Shown: piece after piece, positions 34,914-45,748 of the stretch
Layout of the letters: the number at the start of each line of letters is the position of its first letter
How positions within the stretch are numbered: position 1 is the stretch's first letter
Source of the DNA: Cryptomeria japonica
Taxonomy: Eukaryota; Streptophyta; Pinopsida; Cupressales; Cupressaceae
NCBI RefSeq assembly: GCF_030272615.1
Contig: NC_081406.1
Span: 399,606,939 to 399,670,938 of the forward strand
Direction of reading: 5' to 3'
DNA: 64,000 bases
Translations under genes and position numbers: made by a program
The notes under the pieces: model-generated
Told to the model about the DNA's origin: nothing
Database searches by the model: none
Seen by the model: the letters and a program-made list of their open reading frames with translations, nothing else

Positions 34914-36564
34914 TGACAGCCTGCACACTCAAATTGTTGCTTCTCCCTTAGTAAACAAATTTGTCTTTATAAAATTAATTGAATCCCAACTCCATTTGCC
35001 TACCAAAATAAAGACAAATCCCACCAACAGTTGGAGAGACAACCATTGCATTGGTTATCTTCTTCTGCGTTTGAGAGAGGCAGCTCCCTCGTAAGATATA
35101 ATTTCATTTTTTGGGGTATGCTTTTAACCAGAAAACAGAAAAAGGCAAACTAACATTTGTGCATAGCCATGCCACAAATGCGCTTGGAGTTTTAGTGTGA
35201 AGAGAATGAAAAAGACAACACGAAGAACATCTCCTTGGAACTTAAACAGTAATTTCCCTTAAAGTAATATGGACAAATCAAGACTCACAGATATAGTAAA
35301 GAACATATTCATAATCTGATCATAACAGAGAAAAAAATCAAAGAGTAATTACAAAGACACAAAAGAAAATGGTAATCTAAAGGAAATGGAAATTTCCACA
35401 AAGATTCAAAGACATCTCCTTTATTTCTTTGATGAAAATCAAGCTCACAGACTCAACCTCCCTTTACAAAAGATTATGTTTCAAAAGAAATCATACAGCT
35501 GCTCCCCTTTCCTGAAACATAAGATGAGCATAAGGGGGATCAGAAAATCCGGACCCCTTGTCATGTCCCTTCCTCGCATATTTAAAGATTTCCCCAATAA
35601 ACCCTTTAGTTCCATAACTACTTTCTTTAAAATACCACATAGAAATAAAGATGAAATGCTTTTCTTTTCCGTTAACATAATGTTTAATTCACAATTGAAT
35701 TAAAGGCTTATATACCAAAACTTTATAATAAAATAAGATATAGTGGTAGGAAATTGACAAGCGACTAGTCACCATTGAAATGCTTCCATGTACTCACTTG
35801 GCCAAAAAGAATAAATGAAGGATCAAACATTAGTTGTAACGAAATTGAGCAACTATCACTACAAGCAACAGTCCAATTCTGCCTTCATTCACCAAAAGTT
35901 TCTTTAGTATCTCCAGTTCTAGTTCAATACGTCCATTATCTATCATTATTGACAAATGTTCACTATCCTTTATAGAGAATTCATATATCTTGTAAGGTAT
36001 CCTTTAGTGATCCCAAATGCTTTCGGCCTTCAAACCTTTATTATGGTATATTGTCATTATATTAATGCTCATCTTTCTATCATCTCTCGATTAGAAAATT
36101 TTGCTACAGTAGGTAACCTTTGTAATTTGGCATCAGTGCATACTGCTGTGATACAGGGTAAAAGAAGTGCCAATCTTTTGCATATGCTTTCCATTCTCCA
36201 TTCATTTGGCTATTGATAAAAATTGTGCAGCAATAGCGCACAGCTCAACTTTTGCTATAGAAGCTCCTATGTGGTCATATCATTAATCATTCAATTGATT
36301 TCAAGGCAACATTCAACAATGCCCTTCCAATGAATTCATATGGGTTCAACGTTGCGACGTTTGTTCTCATCGATTTCAATTCCATCAAAAGATCACTCAT
36401 ATTGCATTTTGTTCAATTACATTTTGTTTGAGAGATATCCAAACGTCTTCAACTCCTTAACTTCGATATGAAAATCAGAGGAATTCAGAGGAGCACCTAA
36501 CCGGTTATTGCTGAAACAAATTGTTTAGCAGGTGAATTTCATGTTCCCTAGCGTTCCTACCGCC
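34914..36564. other. Unassigned part of the chromovirus interior near its 3' LTR
   Basis: Lies between the 3' LTR and the nicalin-like block. It shows no retroviral motif. Open stretches on both strands at 35386-36216 have no recognisable family; some could be further decayed parts of the captured host sequence. Confidence 0.4.
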
Positions 36565-36800
36565 CACATAAATGTCCCATTGTAATTATATGGTCAACCA
36601 CAAATTATATCTTACTCTTGTTCTTGGATTTGTAGAAAGACGAGAAAACAATCTGGCCAGTTCTAGTATAACTACTATTCCAACGCCATCACTATCACAA
36701 TCAATAGACAAAGCTGATGTTGCACCAAATGTATCATAAGACGCCACAATAGCAATAATAGGAAAACGAACTGAGACTCCATCTCCTCGAAGTCCTTACA
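36565..36800 (-). pseudogene. Nicalin (nicastrin-like) gene fragment
   Basis: The minus strand encodes PIIAIVASYDTFGATSALSI, then DSDGVGIVVILELARLFSRL, then NPRTRVRYNL, and after a stop PYNYNGT. This closely follows the luminal peptidase-like domain of eukaryotic nicalin proteins, where the usual pattern is SYDTFG, a D-S-(N/D)-G-G segment, LLE(V/L)ARLFSRLY and GGPYNY-GT. Nicalin is an ER membrane protein of the BOS/multipass translocon complex. Weaker similarity may continue upstream to about 37035. Stops, and loss of the sequence after NYNGT, show a fragment. It sits inside the LTR pair of an old chromovirus, so retrotransposon capture or an older gene fragment are both possible. Confidence 0.8.
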
Positions 36801-37675
36801 ACCATCCCTAGATGTGATCGATTGACAAAATTGTGCATAACCAGTATATCATTTATGGACCAAATACCTTTGATGGGGTGATATGTCGATCAAAAGCAAT
36901 AAACTTATTTGAACTTAAAAGATCTTTAGGAGTTCCAATTCCTCGGACAGCAATGACAACACATTGCAAGTAGTGCACAACCACGACGAAGTATACAGCT
37001 TCTCGTCTTGCTTGATGAACACACCCTTTGCACAAGGCATCCGGGAATAGATTAACATATTTTAGAAAAATTGTTGCATGACCTCAACATCAATTATCAC
37101 TTTGTAATATAGGCCTCCTATCACAGCTCCAAGGTCTCAAAACCCTCTATCAATATAGTCATGTGCATGGAAATAAAATTTGATTCCTTCCAACATCAAG
37201 AAGCAAGCCCGTATATGCAACTCATATACATGTACTCAGAATCTCGGTAGAGCTCTCCCCTCTCCCTCAAAATTGAGATTCCCTCGCTCTCAAGAATTCT
37301 TGTCACCTCTCCCAATCCACTAGTAAGCCAACAAGAACTTCAAGAGCATCTTTGACCATGATTAACCGAAATTTAACTACTCTTACCTCTGCAAGGGTAC
37401 GCACCTACCTGAACTAGAGCCCCTAGCCCAATTAATTGTAGGGGAGCAGTAAATTAATGACGTTCATTTATGCGCTTAGAATCACCCATAGAATTGTAGG
37501 GGGAGTTGCACTTGATAGTTGCTAGAATAACACTCGATAGTTGGTTGGGTGAGAGATTATAGTTCATATCGAAATGAAGTTCCATCCATTGGGCAAAAAA
37601 TTGTAAACCTGTTTTGGGTGCTCTTCTTGCAATCTCGAGTATTTAATAGAAGCAACTACTCCCAAGCTTACAGAA

Positions 37676-38218
37676 TCATATTAGATGACCAGTGCTCAAA
37701 TCTTTGATGACTGGAAATATTCTTTCATATCTCTCACCATTTGAAAAGCTCAGAGAAGGATCAAGTGGTTCCCAAAAACATGCTCTTCTTAAGGTTTCGA
37801 AAGTCAATCCAATAACCCAGTTTTGTGCATATGGTAATCGCGGTTGTAGCTTTTGTTGGAGATTCACACAAGAATTTACATAATTGGTTCCTATATTGGT
37901 TCTCCTAACTATTTTGGGAACCACCAGTGGTTCCAAAACCACTTCCAAATGTCGATAGTACTCTTTGCTTTCTTTTGACTTCGATGAGAGCGAAACTTGG
38001 TGTCGCAGTAACATAGAGATTTCAAAACCATCTTCAAGCTCTGAAGCCCATTTCAAAACCAACAATATGTACCAATTAGCATTTTTAGCATTTTCTAGAG
38101 TTGCTATAGCTATGTGGAGGCTAATAGCAATTTTAAAACTCCCTTGGTGACCCAATGCTTCAATAATATCTTTTGATTGTGATTGGAAAAATTGCTTCAG
38201 GTCCATAAATGACTTCAC
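37676..38218 (-). pseudogene. Unrecognised 180-codon open block, host-like
   Basis: A long minus-strand open frame in an A/T-rich setting. Segments include DLKQFFQSQSKDIIEALGHQ, WYILLVLKWASELEDGFEIS, SKSKESKEYYRHLEVVLEPL and NGERYERIFPVIKDLSTGHL. The composition (alternating charged and hydrophobic residues, several Trp) looks like a real folded protein, not repeat-derived. I do not recognise it. It lies between the chromodomain remnant and the nicalin fragment on the same strand, so it may be part of the same captured stretch or a different gene fragment. No splice signals were established. Confidence 0.4.
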
Positions 38219-38659
38219 AATCCATGCGGAAACCTTTCAACTTTATTCTTTCCTCCCACGATATTTAACATTTTGGCCTCTAAATAAGTTTGCACAACCA
38301 TATGTCGACCCAATGGAGTAGATTTTTAACTTTTAAAGTGAGTGATAGAAAGTTATTCTCTACTTGTCAAGTGCAATATTTTTGCTGTGTAATTATCGAA
38401 ACCCCCATGTTTTCATGAATAATCCTTCATAATACCTCAATGGAACATCCATCTTCCCTTTGTATTTTCTCATTCATACTTCACGAACTATCAATATTGG
38501 ATTATTTGAAATGCATGAAAAGGAGTTCTGAAAGATGAGAGCACTTGTTGCAATACAGTAGAAGTAGAAACAAATGGAGGATAATTTCTTGCTACTACAT
38601 AGAAGCGATGGTTGGTGAGAAATAAATGGTATGAGGATTTGGGAAGTTTAAAATTTCAA

Positions 38660-39176
38660 GGTTCAAATTTGTAGGCAATAGTCCTCAAGCAACTTCAACT
38701 TTGGGTGTTTGAAAACATCCACACCTACCCGAGTTGTGTCCTTGCATGATAGATTCGTCCAATTCATCAAGTACTGCAGTATGATCTTGTTTCTCAACTT
38801 TTTCTCTCTCACATCAAGGATTGTTTTGAGCTCAAGAATCTACTTCCCCTCATCATCAACTGGTGGTAGATCTAACAAAGCCTTGACCTACTGTCCAAGG
38901 GCATTCATTAAGTGAGACACTTGAAAAAGGTTAAGAATTTTGTTGTTCTCGAGAAGTTCCAACTCATATGCAACCTCACCAATCTTTCTTACGACTTTGT
39001 ATAGCCCATTAAATTGAGGCTTCAACATTTCAGCACCAATTCCCTTGAGTGAAGATTGCCTATAGGAATGCAATCTCAAAAAACACCATGTCTCCTATCT
39101 CAAAAATCCTCTCAATTCAATGGCAATCAACATATATGTTTTTTTGTTTTTTCGCATAGTAGCCAGAAACTCCTTT
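38660..39176 (-). pseudogene. Chromovirus integrase C-terminus and chromodomain remnant
   Basis: The minus strand has RLHSYRQSSLK, KPQFNGLYKVVRKIGEVAYE, LFQVSHLMNALGQ, then LPPVDDEGKQILEPKTIL and a W-containing chromodomain-like stretch ending FKHPKLKLLEDY near 38660. This order is standard for plant chromovirus integrase tails (GPF/Y module then chromodomain). Stops interrupt the chromodomain. It continues from the integrase core across the MITE at 39177-39742. Confidence 0.85.
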
Positions 39177-39742
39177 GTCCCTCCATGGGCACATGTATCC
39201 TTGCATCCATTCTCGTTTTTGAAACGGATACGTATCCAATAAAGCTCGAATACACGTCAAATACTGTACCCACACATGCCCAAAAAACCTTGATTTCCAA
39301 CCATGCTAGATATTATGTGATTTGATTTTTAAAAATTTGATGTATATCTTCCTAAATTTAATTCTTAAAAACTTCATTCATGCATTTTTTTTTTATAAAA
39401 AAATTGGTATAAACAAAAGCTACACCAAATGAGAAAGACAAATGAAATGTTGTTCTATTTTAGTGACCCATTTTTGGGTTATCTTCCAATGCAACTCTAT
39501 TTTACTGCGTATTGTAAAATGTTAAATCAACTTATCATTATTTATGCAACAATTATATGTCTATAATGCATTTTAAGTAATGAAAATCTCCTCGAATAAC
39601 TTAGAAAACTGTGTTAAATATGTGTATGTGTTTTTTAAAAATGACGTATCCAGTTGTATCCATATTTCTTAAAAAATGGCCATATCCGTATCTGATACCA
39701 TATCTGTATTTGTATCCATATCTGTGTCCATGCAACTTTGGT
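39177..39742. mobile_element. MITE-like insertion in the integrase gene
   Basis: Integrase coding on either side (39.75-40.45 kb and 38.66-39.17 kb) is separated by non-coding sequence whose two ends are full of GTATCC / GGATAC words (39205-39240 and 39640-39735). The right end reads CATGCAACTTTG, resembling the terminus of the hAT MITE at 16614-17119. I could not fix an 8-bp TSD, so the borders are approximate. Confidence 0.6.
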
Positions 39743-40453
39743 TTTTGGACCTACTATGGATTTTCTTCGTGTGGCTTCACAATATCCAAGCTTTGTCAAA
39801 CCAAAGATTGAGCACCAGGTACCCTTATATTTGCACGAATCAAATCAACAAATGAAAGTGCATCATACCCATAAAGATCCTTGAAAGTTATCATACTTAT
39901 TGACATGTGATGGGTTGAAAAGTAAACATTCCCAAGGTGCAATCATTTGACTCGTGTTATTTGTTGTCCTATAACATAGTTCCTCAGGTAACCTTCTACC
40001 CATTTGTTCACAACTTTGGTTTGCCTATCAGTTTGAGAATGATAGCTAGTGCTAGGGGTCAATGTTGTGTCCATTAATCAAAAAATCTATTGCCAAAATA
40101 AGCTGATGAACTTGCTATCTCTGTCACTCACAATGTTCCTTGGCAGTCCATGAAATCTAAAAATTTCTCTAAAGAACAAATCAGCAACTTGTTGGGCCTT
40201 GTACTCTAAAGAGACGACATTGAAGTGAGAATATTTAGTGAGTCTATCAACAATCACATAAATGCACTTATTTAGTGATTCTATCAACAACCACATATAT
40301 ACCATTTTTACCTTGCACCTTTGGGATGCCCATAATGAAATCCATGAAAATTCTCTCCCATTTCGGATTTGGAATAGGTAGGGGCTGAACCAAACCAAGC
40401 TGTAAATATGTTCTTTGTTTTGTTTTATTGGCACACAATACATTCCCTAACAT
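39743..40453 (-). pseudogene. Chromovirus integrase core remnant
   Basis: Minus-strand frames give [40 protein letters not shown], then (after a small tandem slip) a second DRLTKYSHF, FFREIFRFHGLPRNIVSDRD and SKFISLFWQ. The catalytic Asp residues of the D,D-35-E core (the D of MDF and of SDRD) are visible. Stops and frameshifts break it. A short duplication repeats the VVDR-TK region: the phrase around 40215-40262 recurs at about 40262-40300. In life it would insert the element's cDNA. Confidence 0.85.
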
Positions 40454-40564
40454 GTTTCAATACATGGTAGTCTCAAAAAAAAAATTGTTGAATATCTTGC
40501 TAGGTTTATCCAAGATGGACTGAAAATCAACGTGGTAGGACCTCCCATCCTTGGATGGTCATGT

Positions 40565-41317
40565 ACCTATAATCAAGCACTCTACTACCCAAGCCACTTA
40601 GCCTATATGAAATGCTCTCTCCATCCTCTTAGCTGAAACCATCATCGAACCCCCATCGGAAAGGCCATGAAAAACTACGTCCTTCCCAATAAAGTTTAAC
40701 TTCAAGTCCAATGTCAAATGATTTTGTGTGTATTCGCCAGTACAACCATTGCACTCCCAATTCCAATTTTGTCTCACCAATGCCACTCACATAGAAGTCA
40801 TCTCGCATGTGACCTAATAGCTTCAACTACCAACTATTGAAACCTTCAGTTCAATTGGATAGTGTACCTATCTACCACTATAACATTGAACCCTTCAAAA
40901 TATTCTATTCTCAAACCTATCTTAGCCACCAAGCCTTAGTTAATGAAGTTGTGGTTGGCCCCTTTGTCAATCAAATCTATCACCCTTTGTCGTTGCTAGA
41001 CCCCTCTAACACAAAAAGAGTGATATCTAGGTGCACCTAAAAGCACTGCAAGTATACCTTTTGGATGCTCTCCTCCTTCTTCCTCATTCTCTACCTCATC
41101 CACAACAACCTCAAGCTCAAGCTCATCTACCTCTAGATCCTCAACAAAGACCACTTCTATGTAGTGTATTTGACCCTTTCCCAAACACCAATGATCTGGT
41201 TGCCATGGGGCTCTATAGGTGAAGCATAGCTTAAAAGTTTATTCTTGGATATGTCAATGTGATTTCGGGTTGTGGGTAATGCTTTGGGTTCAGGAGTACT
41301 CTTAGGGGGGAGGCCTT
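40565..41317 (-). pseudogene. Chromovirus gag C-terminus and protease region remnant
   Basis: On the minus strand, from 41317 downwards, broken frames give the linker after gag, then IDKGANHNFIN (cf. the IDSGATHNFI of plant gypsy proteases), KIGLRIEYFEGFNV, GETKLELGVQWLY, LDLKLNFIGKDVVFHGLSD. The active-site DSG appears as DKG. Immediately to the left comes integrase, so the reverse transcriptase and RNase H are missing. Confidence 0.75.
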
Positions 41318-41586
41318 TGTTTACCCTCTGGGTGAACAGTTTAGAACATACAGATAGAACACATAATGCAAAATAATAATGTCATAGATATCAGATAAAA
41401 CATAAAAGATGTTATTCCATTCATAATCATGTTTTTGTACAAGTTACCTCCGAGGTATATAAAGGTACCGAGGGGGTGCAAGTGCCAACCGTCGCATCGT
41501 AACTACCATCCCTCGGTTGCCGAACTAACAAAGACAATTACAACTTAATTAACTAATTTTATTCGTGCACAATATTGCCGCCAACA
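41318..41586 (-). repeat. 3' LTR of the 3.45-kb element
   Basis: 269 bp, matching 44499-44769. On the minus strand it begins TGTTGGCGGC and ends GGGTAAACA. A TATA-like GGTATATAAAGG lies near 41455 on the plus strand; on the minus strand it reads CCTTTATATACC. Confidence 0.9.
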
Positions 41587-41606
41587 TCATCCCCCCAAAA
41601 AAAGAA
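41587..41606 (-). promoter_or_regulatory. Polypurine tract of the 3.45-kb element
   Basis: The minus strand reads CTTTTTTTGGGGGGATGA directly before the LTR start TGTTGGCGG. Its position fits a plus-strand primer for reverse transcription. Confidence 0.7.
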
Positions 41607-41675
41607 AGGTCATCTCCAGACGACTTACAACAAAATGGGGAATACATTGCTTATTACAGAACCCAACATAAAAAA

Positions 41676-44139
41676 CTAAGGGGGTGCAGAGGGCGTCCCT
41701 GATGAAGAAAGCGCCGGTGGTGGTGTAGTGGCGGACGCCAATCGCCCACGCAGCTCGTACACCTACTCCGTCCTCTTCAGATCTCGTTCTGCCACCATCT
41801 ATCTCTCCAGTGCAGTCTTCACCATGTAGGCGGCCTCCAACACTTCCTTATCCTTCTTGTCCACGCTCTCCAGTGCGCTAACCAATCGAGTCTCCAACTG
41901 CTCTCTGGATGCCCCTTCCTCTTCCAACTGTATAGCCAAGGTAGACTTATCTGCCACCAAAATATCCATCGTTGTGCGAGTCTGTGCCATGGTAGCCTCA
42001 ACCTCCCGAAACCTGGTAGTCAGCGCCTCTCGAGCCGTCACTGCTGCTACGCGCAAGGCCTCAACTGTGGATGCCATGTGCTATGTCCTCCGAAGCTCAA
42101 GATAGCCTTCGCGGAAGGCCTGCTCCACCTCTCTCAACAACAACTGCATCCGGGTCTCACCAACCCCCTCAGTGAGGTGCCAAGCCTCCAGCATCCCCAG
42201 ATTCTCCGTCTCGAGCCACCCGGCAGACTCAAAACACCTCCCAAACTCCTCTCTGCATCCAATGCGAGCAAAGGTCAACAACCTCTCCATCTGCTCGACC
42301 ATGGCTGCATCCACCTGGAGGCTGGCAGATGACACAAGGCGCTGTGCTCCTAGAGTCATCTCGGCAATGAACTGCTCAAATTCTTCGGCGCCCTGCTGCA
42401 CTCCCACAGGCACCCCCTCCTCTCTGTAAGTACTGGTTACTACATCCGCCGAGGGTGACGCATCCCTCTAAAGCGCCCTACTGCTCGAAGAACTCCCTTC
42501 CTCTAGATCGATGATATCCAAGGGATGCATCTCCCTGCTTGGAGATAGAGTGGCCTCCCCTACAGGTGCCACAGGTGTGAGCTGGTATCGACTCAACCAG
42601 GCACTCAAGTCATCCTGGAGAGCGCCTGCTTCCATCATTACCTCCTGCATATAACCTGGCACATCCGGCACATCTTGCTCCATGGAAGCCCCTACACTTG
42701 CCAAGGTACCCGGCCCATCCTATTGAACTGAGGCCACCCCAGAGTCGGTCCCTGGTGTGGTCTCGACCCGCGGTGGTGGCATAGCTATCATCACCCGAGG
42801 CTGCCCAAAGCTAGGAACTGGCACCGTGGTGACTGCGCTGACTGTCCCGAATGACCGCGGCATCGCCAACTGACAAGTCTCCGGTAAGCATGCTGGTGTA
42901 AAGTGGACCTGAACCTGCAATGCTAAAACGGACCCTTTTGTACCTACTGATTCCACTACCTCCTCTTCAGGCAACTGGTCACCTCCTCTCCCTGCCAACC
43001 GAAAGCTCCCTCCGCTCACCTGGGAGGTATCTGCGGATTCCTCCCTGTCGCTATCCGCATCCTCCTCTGCATCGGACTCTTCTGTGTCGGACTGTGTCTG
43101 ACATGGCAGGCTTCTTCCTTTTTGTGCCCAAGCGTGCCTCTGCGCCATGTGCCAAGACGTCCAAGTGCGACCAGTAGAATATGGGCGGCTGGTCCGGTGC
43201 AACACGACCTTGTGGCTCCAATCGCTGTGAGCCTGGGGTGATTTGTGTGCGGACTGCATCGAGAAATAACCCAATGGCATGATGCGGCATGTAAAATTTC
43301 TTGTACTGAAGGGTCATGAACTCGTCCATCCTATCTGCGAGCAGTGATGCCCAGTCATACACCACCCCATTGTGCAGCCCATTCATCAACACTATTTGTG
43401 CGATAGCTATGTCAGACGCGCGGCTGGCACCTGTAAGGCGACTTTTCACTACGGACAACAGGCATCGCCATACTCCCTTAGCCAAAAATGTTTTCTTGAC
43501 TCCCCTACTCTTGCCTGCACTTTTGAGGCTATCTTTTTCTCCCTGCGTGAGGTTATCCCTCAACATCAATTGTAGCAAGGTGGCACGGTTTTCTAGAGTA
43601 ATTTTCTGTGAAGTATCGATTTTTTTCCCTTTCAACCCCGGTATGCCAAACACCCCGCTGAACTCGCTTGCCGTGAATGAAATAGTTATCCGCTGGTGTT
43701 GATAGTCAAATACAGAATGGTGGCGGTGTCTATCATAGCTACCAATCATGGCACGCAAAACCACCTCAAAATCTTTTATGCAGAAAACTGGCATTTGGAC
43801 AGCCCAGTGTACCTATGCCTGGTGCAGGTTTATCTTTATCGGGTCATCGTGAGGTGTCTTCGCCCACAAATTTCTGCAGTCTATTCCATTAAGACCTTCG
43901 AACACAATATTATCTACTGTTACCTCATCCTTGTCCATTGTCGATTGGGTTTTTGGGCAATGCTTCCTGCTTTTCTGACTGCTGCTCATCCCGAGGCTGC
44001 CTGCAATACGCACACCAGATGGCAAAACTTGCTTGCCTGTGTCTGCGCTTGATTCTGAAGTTCTTCGCCCTCCCTGTAACTTGTCTTCTAACGGCTGTAA
44101 CCGTTTTCTCCAATCTAGCTTGTTCCTGTTTGTGTCCAT
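41676..44139 (-). pseudogene. Long non-pol ORF with TAG-only stops (about 820 codons)
   Basis: A minus-strand frame starts ATG at 44139 (MDTNRNKLDWRKRLQPLEDK). The N-terminal 340 residues look globular: FTASEFSGVFGIPGLKGKK, KGVWRCLLSVVKSRLTGASR, LMNGLHNGVVYDWASLL, KKFYMPHHAIGLFLDAV. This resembles the globular domain often seen in plant TE-associated proteins without polymerase (plant mobile domain or gag-like); that likeness is from memory and weak. After one frameshift near 43095 comes an acidic stretch (SDTEESDAEEDADSDREES), a Pro/Thr-rich linker, and a C-terminal helical/coiled-coil region (VEQMERLL, EVEATMAQTRTTMDILVADK). In-frame stops lie at 43813, 42720, 42468, 42081, 41799, 41763 and 41676, and every one is TAG. 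The last may be the natural end. Confidence 0.75.
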
Positions 44140-44498
44140 TGATTGCTGATTAATTCCCTTGATCTGCCTTTATAGCTTTAACTTTCTTGCACCTGCCACG
44201 TTCTCCTTCCAACTGCCAGCCTGCCACTTTCTCCTTCCAACTCAGCTCCTGTCGGTAGTACGATGTACAATTGCGGACTCTCCTTCCTCCCCGATTTTTT
44301 CCTTCCAATTGGCTGGAACTGTGTTTTAATTCTATTTCCCCTTTCGTGTTGTGGGGTATTTATGGCGTGGAGTGGCGTCGCACAGTGCCACCGCACGATG
44401 GGCACAGGCCCCACCGCACGGTGGGCACGCGGTGCCACCTGCATAGCCCCCACCATACGGTGGCACCAGAATATCCATCGTTGTGCAAAGGAGCCAGA

Positions 44499-44769
44499 TG
44501 TTTACCCTCTAGGTGAACAATTTAGAACATACAGATAGAACACGAAATGCAGAATAATAATGCCATAGATATCAGATAAAACATAAGAGATGCTATTCCA
44601 TTCGTAATCATGTTCTTGTACAAGTTACCTCCGAGGTGTATATAAAGGTATCGAGGGGGTGCGAGTGCCAACCGTCACACCGTAACTACCATCCCTCGGT
44701 TGCCGAACTAACAAAGACAATTACAACTTAATTAACTAGTTTTATTCGTGCACAATATTGCCGCCAACA
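44499..44769 (-). repeat. 5' LTR of the 3.45-kb element
   Basis: 271 bp. Compared with the left LTR nearly all differences are C/T or G/A, with one 2-bp insertion (GGTGTATATAAAGG against GGTATATAAAGG). Confidence 0.9.
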
Positions 44770-44774
44770 GCCTC

Positions 44775-45647
44775 TATTGAATTGGAGGTGCCTTCTTCAA
44801 ATGGAGTTTGTCTCTTGCCACCAAATCATCCAAATTTAGGGCTCTCATGATGGCTTCTTACAAATAATTAAAATCAAATGCCCTTTTGAATTCTTAGAGT
44901 GGTTCAAAAAGGCCCTCTATAAAGAGAACTATTAGTCTCCTCTCCATTACATCTAGAATCATCATCAATAGCTTCTTCCATTGTGCCCTCTTGCTTCATT
45001 TCTGCTAGCTCCTTGAAGTGAATCTCCAAATCCTTCCCATCAAACCTTTCCACCAACCTTTGGCTAAATTCATTTAAGGTAGTGATTGAATCATGCCATT
45101 GGGCTATCATGTCATGGTACACCACTCATGGGCTACTCCTAAATGCAAGGTGGCAAACTTGATTGCCTCTTCCTCAAACATTGGAGTCAAAGAGAAGTAT
45201 TGGGCTACTCCTAAATGCAAGGTGGCAAACTTGATTGCCTCTTCCTCAAACATTGGAGTCAAAGAGAAGTATTTGTCTAAATTCTGCAACCAAGCTCTTG
45301 ATGAATGACTTCCCAGTCCATCAAAGGTAGCTATTGTAATCTTGCCAAAGTGGTGTTGTATATCCTTTCAGGGCTGCTCCTCATACCTCCTCCTATGCCC
45401 ATTCCTTGTCTCAATCTCTCAAAGTTCTTGGTTTTGGGTTAATTGAAACCCTATCACCAGTAGGGTGGCTCCCTTTTGTACTATTCTGATTAGACCCACT
45501 AGCGCATAGCTGCTGATTTAGACCTCTTAGGAGATGGACCATCTCAGCCATAGTATCCTTCATAGTAGTCTGAAACTCCTTGCTTTCACTAAGAAATTCT
45601 AATGAGTTGTCTTCATCTCTATCACCCATGGCTGCCTCTCTCTTCAA
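44775..45647 (-). pseudogene. Chromovirus gag remnant
   Basis: The frame begins near 45647 (MKREAAMGDRDEDNSLEFLS) and continues LLRGLNQQLCASGSN. Further left it gives LDKYFSLTPMFEEEAIKFAT and FSQRLVERFDGKDLEIHFKE followed by LAEMKQEGTMEEAI, the typical capsid-region pattern of plant chromovirus gag (RF-DP-x-EL--L-QTG-V--Y---F). It then passes into the insertion at 44769 and resumes at 41317. Stops and frameshifts are present. Gag would form the virus-like particle in the cytoplasm. Confidence 0.85.
45129..45272. repeat. 72-bp in-frame tandem duplication within gag
   Basis: TGGGCTACTCCTAAATGCAA starts at 45129 and 45201. The two 72-bp units are identical as far as I can see and encode the same 24 residues (YFSLTPMFEEEAIKFATLHL and following) twice in the same frame. 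Identity within such an old element means the duplication is recent. Confidence 0.9.
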
Positions 45648-45734
45648 ATCCCTTCACTATTACCTCATCTCTCTATCATTCAAGCTCATGAATCTACATA
45701 ATCTCCATCACACATGCAGGAAGGCAGGAAAAAA

Positions 45735-45748
45735 GACTCTGATTCAAC
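45735..45748 (-). promoter_or_regulatory. Decayed primer binding site of the chromovirus
   Basis: On the minus strand GTTGAATCAGAGTC follows the 5' LTR end directly. It agrees at about 10 of 13 positions with the initiator tRNA-Met site TGGTATCAGAGCC. Confidence 0.55.

Larger units (their letters stand above)
41318..44769 (-). mobile_element. Non-autonomous LTR retrotransposon, 3452 bp, inserted in the chromovirus gag
   Basis: Two LTRs of 269 and 271 bp (41318-41586 and 44499-44769) bound it; plus-strand ends are TGTTTACCCTCT and GCCGCCAACA. Flanks GCCTT (41313-41317) and GCCTC (44770-44774) are a TSD with one change. Removing it lets the chromovirus gag read on. The interior has one long minus-strand frame (41676-44139) without reverse transcriptase, integrase or protease. 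A purine tract (on the minus strand TTTGGGGGGATGA) precedes the 3' LTR at 41587. The primer site next to the 5' LTR reads TGGCTCCTTTGC after two spacer bases; the tRNA is unclear. The LTRs differ by about 15 transitions, one transversion and a 2-bp indel. Confidence 0.9.

Noticed and set aside
42172-43177. Plus-strand open stretches opposite the 3.45-kb element ORF
   Set aside because: Antisense shadows of a G/C-richer coding region.
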